Shown here: piece by piece, positions 1-6,868 of the stretch | Layout of the letters: each line of letters starts with the position of its first letter | How positions within the stretch are numbered: the first letter of the stretch is position 1 | From: CAXMNX01 sp051009475 | GTDB lineage: Bacteria > Pseudomonadota > Alphaproteobacteria > Rhodobacterales > Rhodobacteraceae | Length of the DNA: 10,408 nt | Assembly (NCBI GenBank): GCA_051009475.1 | Contig: JBPCWO010000414.1 | Coordinates: 1-10,408 of the forward strand | Reading direction: 5' to 3' | Position numbers and translations under genes: made by a program | The notes under the pieces: generated by a model | The model's input: only the letters and a program-made list of their open reading frames with translations | The model's database searches: none | Told to the model about the DNA's origin: nothing

Positions 1-81
1 GCCTGTTGACGGAGTGGCGCAGCTAGCTTAGTTTCGCGCCCAAATAATAAGTCGGCCAGTCCGGCAGGGAGTGAAAAGATG

Positions 82-113
82 CAGGGCCTTTCGTGGGCCC
101 TGTTTCTTTTTTT
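82..113 (+). terminator. Rho-independent terminator of an upstream gene
   Basis: A 7-bp perfect stem (CAGGGCC at 82-88 pairing with GGCCCTG at 96-102, loop TTTCGTG) is followed directly by a T-rich tract at 103-113, a textbook intrinsic terminator for rightward transcription. The gene it closes lies mostly or wholly outside the window. One reading frame from position 2 is open to a TAG at 29-31 and could be the last codons of that gene, but nine residues are too few to identify it. Confidence 0.85.
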
Positions 114-215
114 GAATGCTGGCAGCGGGAAGTTGCCATTGCCGTGATACCCCCTGACACTTGAAATCCAACATGATAGAGGGGCCCGACGCCAAATCGG
201 CACAAAGGGAAAACG

Positions 216-848
216 ATGGTAAATGTGGCCAAATTCTGGGTTCTATTGATCGCAATTTCGTTGCCGGCAGCACTATTTGCGCAAGAGCAGCCAACGAGCG
301 AGGAAGTGCCCACCGAGACTGAAGTCGAAGCGACGGATGACGGTGAGCAACAGGCCCAAAGCGATCTGGCGATCGGTACCGAAGCCGGACCACGTGTTGG
401 AGAAACCTACGATAGGCAAAAGATCAAAGATTGGTTGATCCGCTGCGTAAAAACCGAAACCGGCGACGAGCAATGCCGGCTGCATCAGCTGCTGCGCGAC
501 GCCCAGGGAACGCCAGTCGCTGAGATCAATTTTTTCTCTGTCCCGGAGACCGGCCAAATCGCTGCCGGCGCCAGTGTCGTGACTCCGCTGGAAACCCTGT
601 TAACCCAGCAAATTCGGCTATCTGTAGACGGTGGTTCGGCTCGAGTTTATCCGTTCCGTTTTTGTAGCCAGATTGGTTGCATTTCCCGGATGGGTTTTAC
701 TGCCGATGAAGTTGCTGAGTTCAAGCGAGGAGCGGCGGCGCAAATATTAATTGTTCCCGCCGGCGCACCTGAGGCTGAAGTGGTCTTAGAAATTTCACTG
801 GCTGGATTTACGGCGGGATTTGACGCGCTCGGCGAATTGGCGGAATGA
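216..848 (+). CDS. IalB-family (invasion associated locus B) periplasmic protein
   Basis: A 210-residue exported protein of the IalB family (Pfam PF06776). Residues 1-22 form a signal peptide with a hydrophobic core and an ALFA cleavage site before Gln23. Residues 23-50 are a Glu/Thr/Gln-rich acidic linker, and the IalB domain follows from about 60. It shows the family layout: a W-x-x-x-C start (Trp73, Cys77), a second Cys87, a V-TPLE-LL block around 122-128, an R-L-x-V-D-G strand near 134-139 and a paired Cys150/Cys155. The four cysteines suggest two disulphides in the periplasm. The ATG is preceded by an AAAGGGA ribosome site at 204-210. The family is named from Bartonella, where it was linked to red-cell invasion, but it is widespread in free-living alphaproteobacteria with no defined biochemical role. 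The gene ends 11 bp from the convergent pgi stop codon. The family call is firm; the function is unknown. Confidence 0.9.
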   Translation: MVNVAKFWVLLIAISLPAALFAQEQPTSEEVPTETEVEATDDGEQQAQSDLAIGTEAGPRVGETYDRQKIKDWLIRCVKTETGDEQCRLHQLLRDAQGTPVAEINFFSVPETGQIAAGASVVTPLETLLTQQIRLSVDGGSARVYPFRFCSQIGCISRMGFTADEVAEFKRGAAAQILIVPAGAPEAEVVLEISLAGFTAGFDALGELAE

Positions 849-859
849 ATTCACAGTTT

Positions 860-2464
860 TTATTCACTGAAGCGACGGATAATTTCCACAAGTTGTGCCG
901 TCGATCCGTCCTTGCCATCGGCAGTAGCGTCGCCTGCGACAATTGGTTCCAGCGCACTGGCTAATTCTTTGCCAAGTTCGACGCCCCATTGGTCAAAACT
1001 GTTAATGCCCAGCAAAACGCCTTCGACAAACACCCGATGCTCGTACATCGCCACTATTTGCCCAAGAACAAACGGTGTGAGTTTGGGGTAAACAAGCGTT
1101 GTTGAGGGTCGATTGCCAGGGAAGACTCTGTGACGCGCCTGGCGCTCTAATTCTGCCCCTTCGAATTTTTCTGTCACCAGCTCGCGTGCCGCGCCCAGAC
1201 TGCGCCCACGCATAAGCGCTTCGGACTGCGCAAGGCAATTTGCGACAAGAAGCCGGTGTTGGTGCGCAAGGTCACTTTCGTGACTTTCTGCGCCGATCAT
1301 AAACTCGCAGGGGACGACCCGTGTTCCTTGGTGAATAAGCTGATAGAACGCATGTTGACCATTCGTGCCAGGTTCACCCCAAACGATGGGCCCTGACTGA
1401 ACGCCAAGCGCATCACCATTCATGGCCGCACTCTTGCCGTTAGACTCCATTTCAAGCTGCTGAAGATATGCTGGCAGCCTTGCCAGGCGCTGTTCATAGG
1501 GAAGCACTGCGCGCGTCGAGTATCCAAGACCCTGGTTGTGCCAGATTCCGGTCAGTGCCAGCATCACCGGGATATTTTCAAGCGGATCCGCGGCGCGAAA
1601 ATGCTGATCCATCCATTGTCCGCCTGACAAGAATGTCCGAAAAGCCCTGGGCCCAATCGCGATCATCAGCGCCAGCCCAATTGGGCCCCACATTGAGTAT
1701 CTGCCGCCTACCCAGTCCTCAAAGCCGAATACCCGCGCAGGGTCTATTCCAAATGCGGCCGTTTTATCAGTTGCCGAAGACAGAGCGGCGAATTGCGTTG
1801 TGGGGTTCTTGACGCGTTCGCCCATCCAGGCTCGGGCCGTGGCAGCGTTTGTCATGGTTTCAATTGTTGTGAAGGTCTTGGATGCGACAACAACAAGCGT
1901 GGTCGTCTGGTCAAGCTCCCTCAGGATATCGGCAATATGTGCCCCATCAACGTTGGATACATAGTGGCAACGTGGGCCGTCGTGATATGGTGCAAGTGCC
2001 ATCGTCGCCATGACGGGACCAAGATCCGACCCACCGATGCCGATGTTGACAACATCAGTGATGCGCCCGCCGGAACCTGTTAGTGTGCCGTCTCGTACCG
2101 CATCGGCAAATTCTGACATCCTGGAAACGGTTTCGACGACTGCCGGCATCACATCGACACCGTCGACGACGACCGGTCCGCCATCGAGATTCCTAAGCGC
2201 CGTGTGCAATACCGCGCGCCCTTCAGTCTCGTTGATTTCCTGACCGGCAAACATCGCGTCCCGGTGGTTGGAAAAGCCGGCCTCGTGCAACATTTCAATC
2301 AAAAGCGCGCGGGCGTCGGTACCCATGGCAGTTTTGGAGTAATCAAATAGCAAGTCGCCCGCAGTCACCGAAAAGTTTTGCGCTCGATTCTTGTCCGCGA
2401 ACAGATCCAATAATGGCGTTTTGACCGCAGCGGCGGCCGCCTTTTCAAGGCGCGTCCAGTCCAT
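860..2464 (-). CDS. pgi: Glucose-6-phosphate isomerase
   Basis: A cytoplasmic enzyme interconverting glucose-6-phosphate and fructose-6-phosphate; 534 residues, usual for the family. Phosphate- and sugar-binding blocks are present: IGIGGSDLGP (141-150), SKTFTT (195-200) and the signature VGGRYS (252-257, with the conserved Arg255). The catalytic residues are Glu340 (in MESNGK), His371 (in TNGQH) and Lys499 (in the second signature FDQWGVELGK, 490-499); the Glu-His spacing of 31 matches the well-studied animal enzyme. The start is set at ATG 2464 because AAAGGAGG lies 5 nt upstream. A TTG codon 24 nt further up would also be in frame but overlaps the end of pgl and has no better ribosome site. 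It is the last gene of zwf-pgl-pgi, 11 bp after pgl, with its ribosome site overlapping the pgl stop. It would return fructose-6-phosphate to the oxidative route or feed gluconeogenesis. No clear terminator follows. Confidence 0.97.
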   Translation of the reverse strand: MDWTRLEKAAAAAVKTPLLDLFADKNRAQNFSVTAGDLLFDYSKTAMGTDARALLIEMLHEAGFSNHRDAMFAGQEINETEGRAVLHTALRNLDGGPVVVDGVDVMPAVVETVSRMSEFADAVRDGTLTGSGGRITDVVNIGIGGSDLGPVMATMALAPYHDGPRCHYVSNVDGAHIADILRELDQTTTLVVVASKTFTTIETMTNAATARAWMGERVKNPTTQFAALSSATDKTAAFGIDPARVFGFEDWVGGRYSMWGPIGLALMIAIGPRAFRTFLSGGQWMDQHFRAADPLENIPVMLALTGIWHNQGLGYSTRAVLPYEQRLARLPAYLQQLEMESNGKSAAMNGDALGVQSGPIVWGEPGTNGQHAFYQLIHQGTRVVPCEFMIGAESHESDLAHQHRLLVANCLAQSEALMRGRSLGAARELVTEKFEGAELERQARHRVFPGNRPSTTLVYPKLTPFVLGQIVAMYEHRVFVEGVLLGINSFDQWGVELGKELASALEPIVAGDATADGKDGSTAQLVEIIRRFSE

Positions 2465-2469
2465 TCGTG

Positions 2470-2477
2470 CCTCCTTT
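2470..2477 (-). promoter_or_regulatory. Ribosome binding site of pgi
   Basis: AAAGGAGG on the minus strand, 5 nt before the ATG at 2464. It overlaps the pgl stop codon (TAA, 2478-2476), so ribosomes terminating on pgl could reinitiate on pgi. It decides the pgi start over the upstream in-frame TTG at 2488. Confidence 0.85.
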
Positions 2478-3150
2478 AGGGCGCCCAATGCACCATTGCA
2501 GTACCCAATACCGTGGCAATCGGTGCGTCATGTGGTTTCAAATGCCGCGCTTTTTGGATCGAGGCACGCTTTTCTTCACCCGTAATCAGTACATGCGTGG
2601 CCATTGCACCTCCCAAAACCGGACCCGTTAGCGAAAGGCGCGGCTCCAGTTCACCACCTGGTGGCGTGATATAGGCAACCGGAGGCGCGTCTGCAGCAAG
2701 TGCGTCGTCGAGCTCGGGCGCTCCTGGGAATAGCGAAGCCGTGTGCATGTCGGCGCCCATTCCTAATAGCAGGATGGATATCGGTAGTTCACGTTCCACT
2801 TCTTGGCCGAGTCGACCCAACGCCGCACTGGCTACCTCACCTGGGGGTACATATCGAACAAATGTAGCTGCAGCCGCACGTCCATTAAGCAAGCGTTCAC
2901 GAACAAGACGCTCATTTGATCTGGGATGATCGGGGGGAACACGGCGTTCATCGGTTAGCAAAATGTGCACCCGATGCCAGTCAAGATCCGCCGCGGAAAG
3001 CGTGTCAAACATCGGCCCCGGAGTTGTGCCGCCAGGCACAGCGAGCGACGCCCATTCGTGTTCGAGCAAGCACGTGTTCAATTCACCCGCAATACGGTTT
3101 GCGAGATCGATCATCATCATTTCGGAATCGGGATATTCGATCAGGTTCAT
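2476..3150 (-). CDS. pgl: 6-phosphogluconolactonase
   Basis: Hydrolyses 6-phosphogluconolactone, the product of Zwf, to 6-phosphogluconate in the cytoplasm. The protein has 224 residues, usual for the bacterial DevB/Pgl family (glucosamine-6-phosphate isomerase fold). Visible family blocks are PGGTTPGPMFDTL (39-51, phosphate loop), LLTDERRVPPDHPRSN (64-79) and LLGMGADMHTASLFPG (128-143), plus RLSLTGPVL (171-179). The active-site block usually reads GMGEDGHTASLFPG; here it is GADMHTASLF, keeping Asp134 and His136 but replacing the usual Glu and Gly with Ala and Met. The ATG at 3150 is chosen because GAGGG lies 10 nt upstream. A TTG extension to 3192 would overlap the end of zwf and adds residues that look unlike the family. 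It lies 25 bp after zwf and 11 bp before pgi, so the three are almost certainly co-transcribed. Confidence 0.94.
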   Translation of the reverse strand: MNLIEYPDSEMMMIDLANRIAGELNTCLLEHEWASLAVPGGTTPGPMFDTLSAADLDWHRVHILLTDERRVPPDHPRSNERLVRERLLNGRAAAATFVRYVPPGEVASAALGRLGQEVERELPISILLLGMGADMHTASLFPGAPELDDALAADAPPVAYITPPGGELEPRLSLTGPVLGGAMATHVLITGEEKRASIQKARHLKPHDAPIATVLGTAMVHWAP

Positions 3151-3175
3151 TGCTACATATCCCTCTAAATCGTCG

Positions 3176-4630
3176 TTAGGGCTTGATCTCAAGCCATTTG
3201 CGATTTTCGCGATGCATCATAACGGCAGCATCTTCGGGTCCGGTTGAACCTACGTCATAGGACTTCGGTCGATCACCGCTCTCGGTCCAAGCATTTATGA
3301 TCGGATCTGTCCATGCCCAGGCCGCCTCAACTTCGTCCCCGCGCATGAAAAGCGTCTGGTTTCCACGGATTACGTCCATGATCAGCCGCTCGTAGGCATC
3401 GGGCGCATCCTCAACATCGGCACCGAGCGCTTCAGCAAAGGTCATATCAAGGGGCACATCGACAAGACGCATACCACCCGGACCCGGTTCCTTGATTGTG
3501 ACACCAAGTGTAATCCCCTCGTTCGGTTGCAACCGGATCGAGAGAATATTGTTATGGCGACCGCTTTCCTGGCCAAATATCGAGTGTGGCGCGTCCTTGA
3601 AGATGATTGCGATTTCCGATTGCCTGCCTTTCATTTTTTTGCCGGTTCGCAAATAGAATGGTACCCCCGCCCATCGCCAGTTCGAAACCGCCAGCTTGAG
3701 CGCAACGAAGCTTTCTGTGTTGCTGGCTGGATTTTCGACTTCATCCAAAAAACTTCCGTTTTTCTTGTCCGAGACATACTGGCCGCGAACGATATCGTCG
3801 CCCACCACGGGCTCGAGCGCGCGGATCACCTTCAATTTTTCGTCGCGGACGGCATCGGGTTCAAACCGGCTGGGCGGTTCCATTGCAATCAGGCAGAGCA
3901 GCTGCATCAGGTGGTTCTGCACCATGTCACGCATTGCGCCCGATTTGTCGTAATATGCGCCTCGCCCGTTAATTCCCACGGATTCCGCAACCGTTATCTG
4001 AACGTGATCGACATATTGGGCGTTCCACAGCGGTTCGAACAAAACATTCCCGAAACGAACAGCCATGAGATTCTGGACCGTTTCTTTGCCGAGATAATGG
4101 TCGATCCGATAGATCTGGCTTTCTTCAAAGTGATCGCGAAGGGTTGCGTTCAGTTCGCGGGCGCTTTCGAGGTCTCGGCCGAAGGGTTTTTCGACAACGA
4201 TCCGTGCGTACGGTCCTGCGATTTCGTTTGAATGAAGACGTTCGGCAAGCGGACCAAATAGTCCAGGTGCCACGGAAAAATAGAAAGCCTGAACGATGTC
4301 ACTGCGCACAAGACCTTTCAGTGCCTTCCATCCGTCATTGCCAACGGCATCTATTTTTACGTAATGAAGGCGTTCTAGAAACGCCTTCATTTGTTTGGCT
4401 GGGCGTTGGTCTTCGCCTAGGAATTCCTCAAATGCGGCTTCGATCAGATTTCTATAATCATTATGATTAATATCGGATCTGGCCGCACCGATTATACGAG
4501 CGCATTCAGGTATTTGACCCGACAGAAAACGCCGAAATAGCCCTGGGAGTATTTTTCGGCGTGCGAGGTCACCGGTACCGCCAAAGATAACCAAATCAAA
4601 GTCATCAACTGGAATCACACGCGATACCAT
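3176..4630 (-). CDS. zwf: Glucose-6-phosphate 1-dehydrogenase
   Basis: Oxidises glucose-6-phosphate to 6-phosphogluconolactone with NAD(P)+, the first step of the oxidative pentose-phosphate and Entner-Doudoroff routes; 484 residues, cytoplasmic. The Rossmann loop FGGTGDLARRK (16-26) is followed by VVEKPFGRDLESA (145-157), the active-site signature RIDHYLGKE (175-183) and NHLMQ (239-243). Asp177, His178, Lys182 and His240 match the catalytic residues of the Leuconostoc enzyme, even in numbering. LRTGKKM (327-333) is another conserved substrate-side block. The start is ATG 4630, with AGAGGG 7 nt upstream; the open frame extends 23 codons further, through the predicted operator and promoter, and lacks homology there. 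It is the first gene of zwf-pgl-pgi and is preceded by a TTGGCG/TAAAAT promoter and a palindrome likely to be a repressor site. No edd, eda or gnd accompanies it here. Confidence 0.97.
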   Translation of the reverse strand: MVSRVIPVDDFDLVIFGGTGDLARRKILPGLFRRFLSGQIPECARIIGAARSDINHNDYRNLIEAAFEEFLGEDQRPAKQMKAFLERLHYVKIDAVGNDGWKALKGLVRSDIVQAFYFSVAPGLFGPLAERLHSNEIAGPYARIVVEKPFGRDLESARELNATLRDHFEESQIYRIDHYLGKETVQNLMAVRFGNVLFEPLWNAQYVDHVQITVAESVGINGRGAYYDKSGAMRDMVQNHLMQLLCLIAMEPPSRFEPDAVRDEKLKVIRALEPVVGDDIVRGQYVSDKKNGSFLDEVENPASNTESFVALKLAVSNWRWAGVPFYLRTGKKMKGRQSEIAIIFKDAPHSIFGQESGRHNNILSIRLQPNEGITLGVTIKEPGPGGMRLVDVPLDMTFAEALGADVEDAPDAYERLIMDVIRGNQTLFMRGDEVEAAWAWTDPIINAWTESGDRPKSYDVGSTGPEDAAVMMHRENRKWLEIKP

Positions 4631-4637
4631 TGCCCTA

Positions 4638-4643
4638 CCCTCT
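4638..4643 (-). promoter_or_regulatory. Ribosome binding site of zwf
   Basis: AGAGGG on the minus strand, 7 nt before ATG 4630. This spacing supports that start over the longer reading frame that would begin at 4699, inside the promoter. Confidence 0.7.
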
Positions 4644-4657
4644 GATTGTCGACGCGA

Positions 4658-4671
4658 TGTTACCGCTAACA
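4658..4671 (-). promoter_or_regulatory. Candidate LacI/GntR-type operator at the zwf start site
   Basis: On the minus strand the sequence reads TGTTAGCGGTAACA: perfect 5-bp arms (TGTTA/TAACA) around a central GCGG, 12 of 14 positions symmetric. The TGTTA-N4-TAACA form is that of LacI-family sites, including the E. coli gluconate repressor GntR. It lies immediately downstream of the -10 box, over the expected transcription start, and 27 bp before the zwf ATG, a typical repressor position. The inference is that a sugar- or gluconate-responsive regulator controls zwf-pgl-pgi. No such regulator is encoded in the window. Confidence 0.55.
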
Positions 4672-4699
4672 ATTTTATTTTCCCGCGCGATAGCGCCAA
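4672..4699 (-). promoter_or_regulatory. Predicted promoter of zwf-pgl-pgi
   Basis: On the minus strand, TTGGCG (4699-4694) and TAAAAT (4677-4672) are separated by 16 bp, resembling a housekeeping sigma-70 promoter (-10 matches 5 of 6). Transcription would begin near 4665, inside the palindrome at 4658-4671. No other promoter-like pair of this quality is seen in the 191-bp divergent gap. Confidence 0.5.
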
Positions 4700-4821
4700 T
4701 TACGACGCAAGTCCAGTGATGCCCTCTGAGACATCACAACTCTGTCACGAGCAAAAGCTTTTTCTTTCCCCATCGCGCACTGACATCTAGTTATTGTCGG
4801 ACCTTTTCCAGCGAGACGAGT

Positions 4822-5775
4822 ATGAAAGACCAGTTACAGCTTGGTTTAGACCCTGCAAAGTTCAAAAATCCGTTTGTCACTGCTAACGGCGACGAACGCG
4901 CTCAAGTGCATTTGACGCACCCAGAAACCCTTTGGTTCAATACCGGAACTCTCTGCAATATCGAATGCGCGAATTGCTACATTGAATCGTCCCCCAGTAA
5001 TGACCGCCTCGTTTATCTCAGTGCAGATGAAGTCAGCAGTTATCTCGACCAGCTAGAAGATCGAAACTGGAACGTCAGTGAGATTGGCTTCACGGGTGGC
5101 GAACCATTCATGAACCCAGACATGATCGAGATGGCAAGAAGATCGCTCGACCGCGGTTATGAGGTTCTGATCCTGACAAACGCTATGCGCCCGATGATGC
5201 GGAAATCTGTTAAGGCCGGTCTAGAATCCCTGCAGCAGGAATTTGGGCAGAAACTGACGTTGCGTATATCTGTCGATCACTGGCTGGCAGAGAATCACGA
5301 AGCAGAACGTGGCATGGGCAGCTTTGAGAAAACCGTTGAGGGCATGCGATGGTTGCGTGATGCTGGCATTCGAATGGCCGTAGCCGGTCGATCGGTTTGG
5401 GGCGAGACGGACAAAGAAGCGCGTGAAGGCTACGGTCGGTTTTTCAAATCCGAGGGCTTCGACATCGATGCGTTAGACCCAGGAATGACCGTGCTTTTCC
5501 CAGAGATGGACGCAAACGTTGACGTGCCTGAAATTACATCATCGTGTTGGAGCACTCTGAACAAATCTCCAGATTCGGTCATGTGTTCTTCGTCGCGAAT
5601 GATTGTGAAGCGCAAAGGTGCAAGCACCCCTGTGGTATTGGCCTGTACGCTTCTGGCATACGACGCCGAGTTCGAACTGGGTTCAACGCTGGCTGACGCC
5701 GAACAACCGGTTCGGCTGAACCATCCCCATTGCGCAAAGTTTTGCGTCCTCGGCGGAGCTAGCTGTTCGGCGTAG
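4822..5775 (+). CDS. Radical SAM protein with Cys-rich C-terminus, function unknown
   Basis: A 317-residue radical S-adenosylmethionine enzyme. The SAM-binding [4Fe-4S] motif C-x3-C-x2-C is at Cys45, Cys49 and Cys52, directly followed by Tyr53, and the glycine-rich SAM motif TGGEP is at 91-95. The C-terminal part carries six further cysteines: Cys242, Cys255, Cys275, then HPHC (Cys304), Cys308 and Cys315 two residues from the end. These could bind one or two auxiliary Fe-S clusters, but the spacing (12, 19, 28, 3, 6) does not follow the canonical SPASM pattern. I recognise the superfamily, not the subfamily or substrate. No short precursor peptide or partner gene is adjacent, so peptide modification is not supported by context. 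The ATG has only a weak purine-rich ribosome site (GAGACGAG). The gene stands alone, divergent from zwf and convergent with the ureohydrolase 19 bp away. Confidence 0.85.
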   Translation: MKDQLQLGLDPAKFKNPFVTANGDERAQVHLTHPETLWFNTGTLCNIECANCYIESSPSNDRLVYLSADEVSSYLDQLEDRNWNVSEIGFTGGEPFMNPDMIEMARRSLDRGYEVLILTNAMRPMMRKSVKAGLESLQQEFGQKLTLRISVDHWLAENHEAERGMGSFEKTVEGMRWLRDAGIRMAVAGRSVWGETDKEAREGYGRFFKSEGFDIDALDPGMTVLFPEMDANVDVPEITSSCWSTLNKSPDSVMCSSSRMIVKRKGASTPVVLACTLLAYDAEFELGSTLADAEQPVRLNHPHCAKFCVLGGASCSA

Positions 5776-5777
5776 GC

Positions 5778-5804
5778 GGTTAACGGCTTCAGACTCAGTT
5801 AACC
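5778..5804. repeat. Inverted repeat between convergent genes, possible bidirectional terminator
   Basis: GGTTAAC (5778-5784) and GTTAACC (5798-5804) form a perfect 7-bp inverted repeat with a 13-nt loop. It spans the 19-bp gap between the radical SAM stop (5775) and the ureohydrolase stop (5797-5795). The placement suits termination of both convergent transcripts, but no T-tract follows on either strand, so a purely intrinsic terminator is doubtful. Confidence 0.35.
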
Positions 5805-6745
5805 ATCGCGCAAAGAAGCTCGAACATTATCGACGCACCAAGAAATGCTGTTGCTCCTGTGGGGTCAAATGGTGGAGATACTTCGACTAGATCAGCCCCG
5901 CGAATGTCTAGTCCATGAAGATGGCGACAAACCTCCAGCGCCTGGAAACTGGTCGGGCCACCCACTTCAGGCGTTCCCGTTCCCGGCGCGAAGGCCGGGT
6001 CGACAAAATCAATATCGTAACTCACGTAAATCGGCTCTGAGCCAACAATCTCGCGCGCTTCGGTCATTATATCGTCGACACCACGACGGAAAAACTCTTC
6101 GATTCGGATAACGCGGACACCATTTGCGTTTGCAAAATCAATATCTTCTGCGTCGTACATCGTACCGCGGATACCGATTTGCACAACGCGCTTGGGATTA
6201 AGAAGCCCCTCTTCAATGGCGCGACGGAAAGGCGTGCCATGCGTATACATCTGGCCGCCGAAGTAGCTGTGGTAGAGGTCCGTGTGGCTATCAAAGTGGA
6301 TCATTCCCAACGGTCCATCACTCGCAATTCCGCGCAATGCCGGAAGGGACGAGAGGTGGTCTCCACCCGCCATCAAAGGCCGAATCCCATGTCGCCTAAG
6401 GGATTTGAAGGCAGCAGTTATGCGCTGAAGGGTGTCATCTATTGATGCAGGATTTGGACCGACATCACCGACATCGGCGCAATTGGCTGCTTCAAACGGA
6501 CGAACGCTGGTTGTAGGGTGTTCGGCACGTATCATTGTCGAGGCATCGCGAAGTTGACGCGGGCCATGTCGCGGACCGGGACGGTTCGTTGTCCCGCTGT
6601 CCCACGGCACTCCGATCAACCCGATATCAACCTCACCAATCTTGTCGTGATCAAGCGGAACGAGCGGCAACCGCATGAAAGTTGGAACACCGGCAAATCG
6701 CGGCAGGTCGAATCCAGAAACTGGTTTGAAATAATCATCAGCCAT
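5795..6745 (-). CDS. speB: Agmatinase / ureohydrolase family enzyme
   Basis: A 316-residue binuclear-manganese ureohydrolase of the arginase/agmatinase/guanidinobutyrase family; the probable reaction is agmatine to putrescine plus urea in the cytoplasm. Metal-ligand motifs are complete: AGGDH (126-130, His130), HFDSHTD (150-156; Asp152, His154, Asp156) and SYDIDFVDP (242-250; Asp244, Asp246), followed by APGTGTPEVGG (253-263) and the conserved Glu288 in LVEVSPPFDP. The second motif has Ser where many relatives have Ala. The start is ATG 6745, where the protein begins in the family manner (MADDYFKP). The frame is open to 6850 with another ATG at 6808, but neither ATG has a clear ribosome site. 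It lies 123 bp downstream of the HNH gene. No arginine decarboxylase or other polyamine gene is nearby, so guanidinobutyrate, guanidinopropionate or another guanidino compound remains possible as substrate. Confidence 0.85.
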   Translation of the reverse strand: MADDYFKPVSGFDLPRFAGVPTFMRLPLVPLDHDKIGEVDIGLIGVPWDSGTTNRPGPRHGPRQLRDASTMIRAEHPTTSVRPFEAANCADVGDVGPNPASIDDTLQRITAAFKSLRRHGIRPLMAGGDHLSSLPALRGIASDGPLGMIHFDSHTDLYHSYFGGQMYTHGTPFRRAIEEGLLNPKRVVQIGIRGTMYDAEDIDFANANGVRVIRIEEFFRRGVDDIMTEAREIVGSEPIYVSYDIDFVDPAFAPGTGTPEVGGPTSFQALEVCRHLHGLDIRGADLVEVSPPFDPTGATAFLGASIMFELLCAMVN

Positions 6746-6772
6746 ATAGCTGACTTTGCCGATCCAATAGCG

Positions 6773-6800
6773 CCAGGCAACCCCTCTTTGCAGGGGCTGG
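6773..6800 (-). other. Bulged hairpin in the leader of the ureohydrolase gene
   Basis: CCCCT (6781-6785) and AGGGG (6792-6796) form a 5-bp stem with a 6-nt loop, extended by CCAG (6773-6776) pairing with CTGG (6797-6800) across a 4-nt bulge. It lies between the HNH stop and the ureohydrolase ATG 6745. No T-run follows on either strand, so it is not a standard terminator. It may be a leader-RNA structure or chance. Confidence 0.25.
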
Positions 6801-6868
6801 CGGTTCATGGATGATCGGCAAGCTAAGTTCGAGTGCGACAGCGCGGGCAAACCAGGCGGTGCGACAAC

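Noticed and set aside
11..80. tRNA-like start (GGAGTGGCGCAGCTAGCTTAGT) near the left edge
   Set aside because: The following sequence does not form an anticodon arm, T-arm or matching acceptor stem.
3527..4231. A 234-codon plus-strand open frame antisense to zwf
   Set aside because: It lies wholly inside zwf, whose active-site motifs are complete on the other strand; no ribosome site or family resemblance. It is a coding shadow.
4753..4766. AAAAGCTTTTTT as a terminator in the zwf/radical SAM gap
   Set aside because: A loopless A/T palindrome without a GC stem, located between divergent genes where no terminator is needed.
4782..4798. GACA-N9-TGTC inverted repeat upstream of the radical SAM gene
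   Set aside because: Four-base arms are too short to distinguish from chance and no known regulator motif fits.
5799..5806. TTAACCAT, resembling a CtrA half-site
   Set aside because: It lies between convergent gene ends, not at a promoter, and no second TTAA at the required 7-bp spacing exists.
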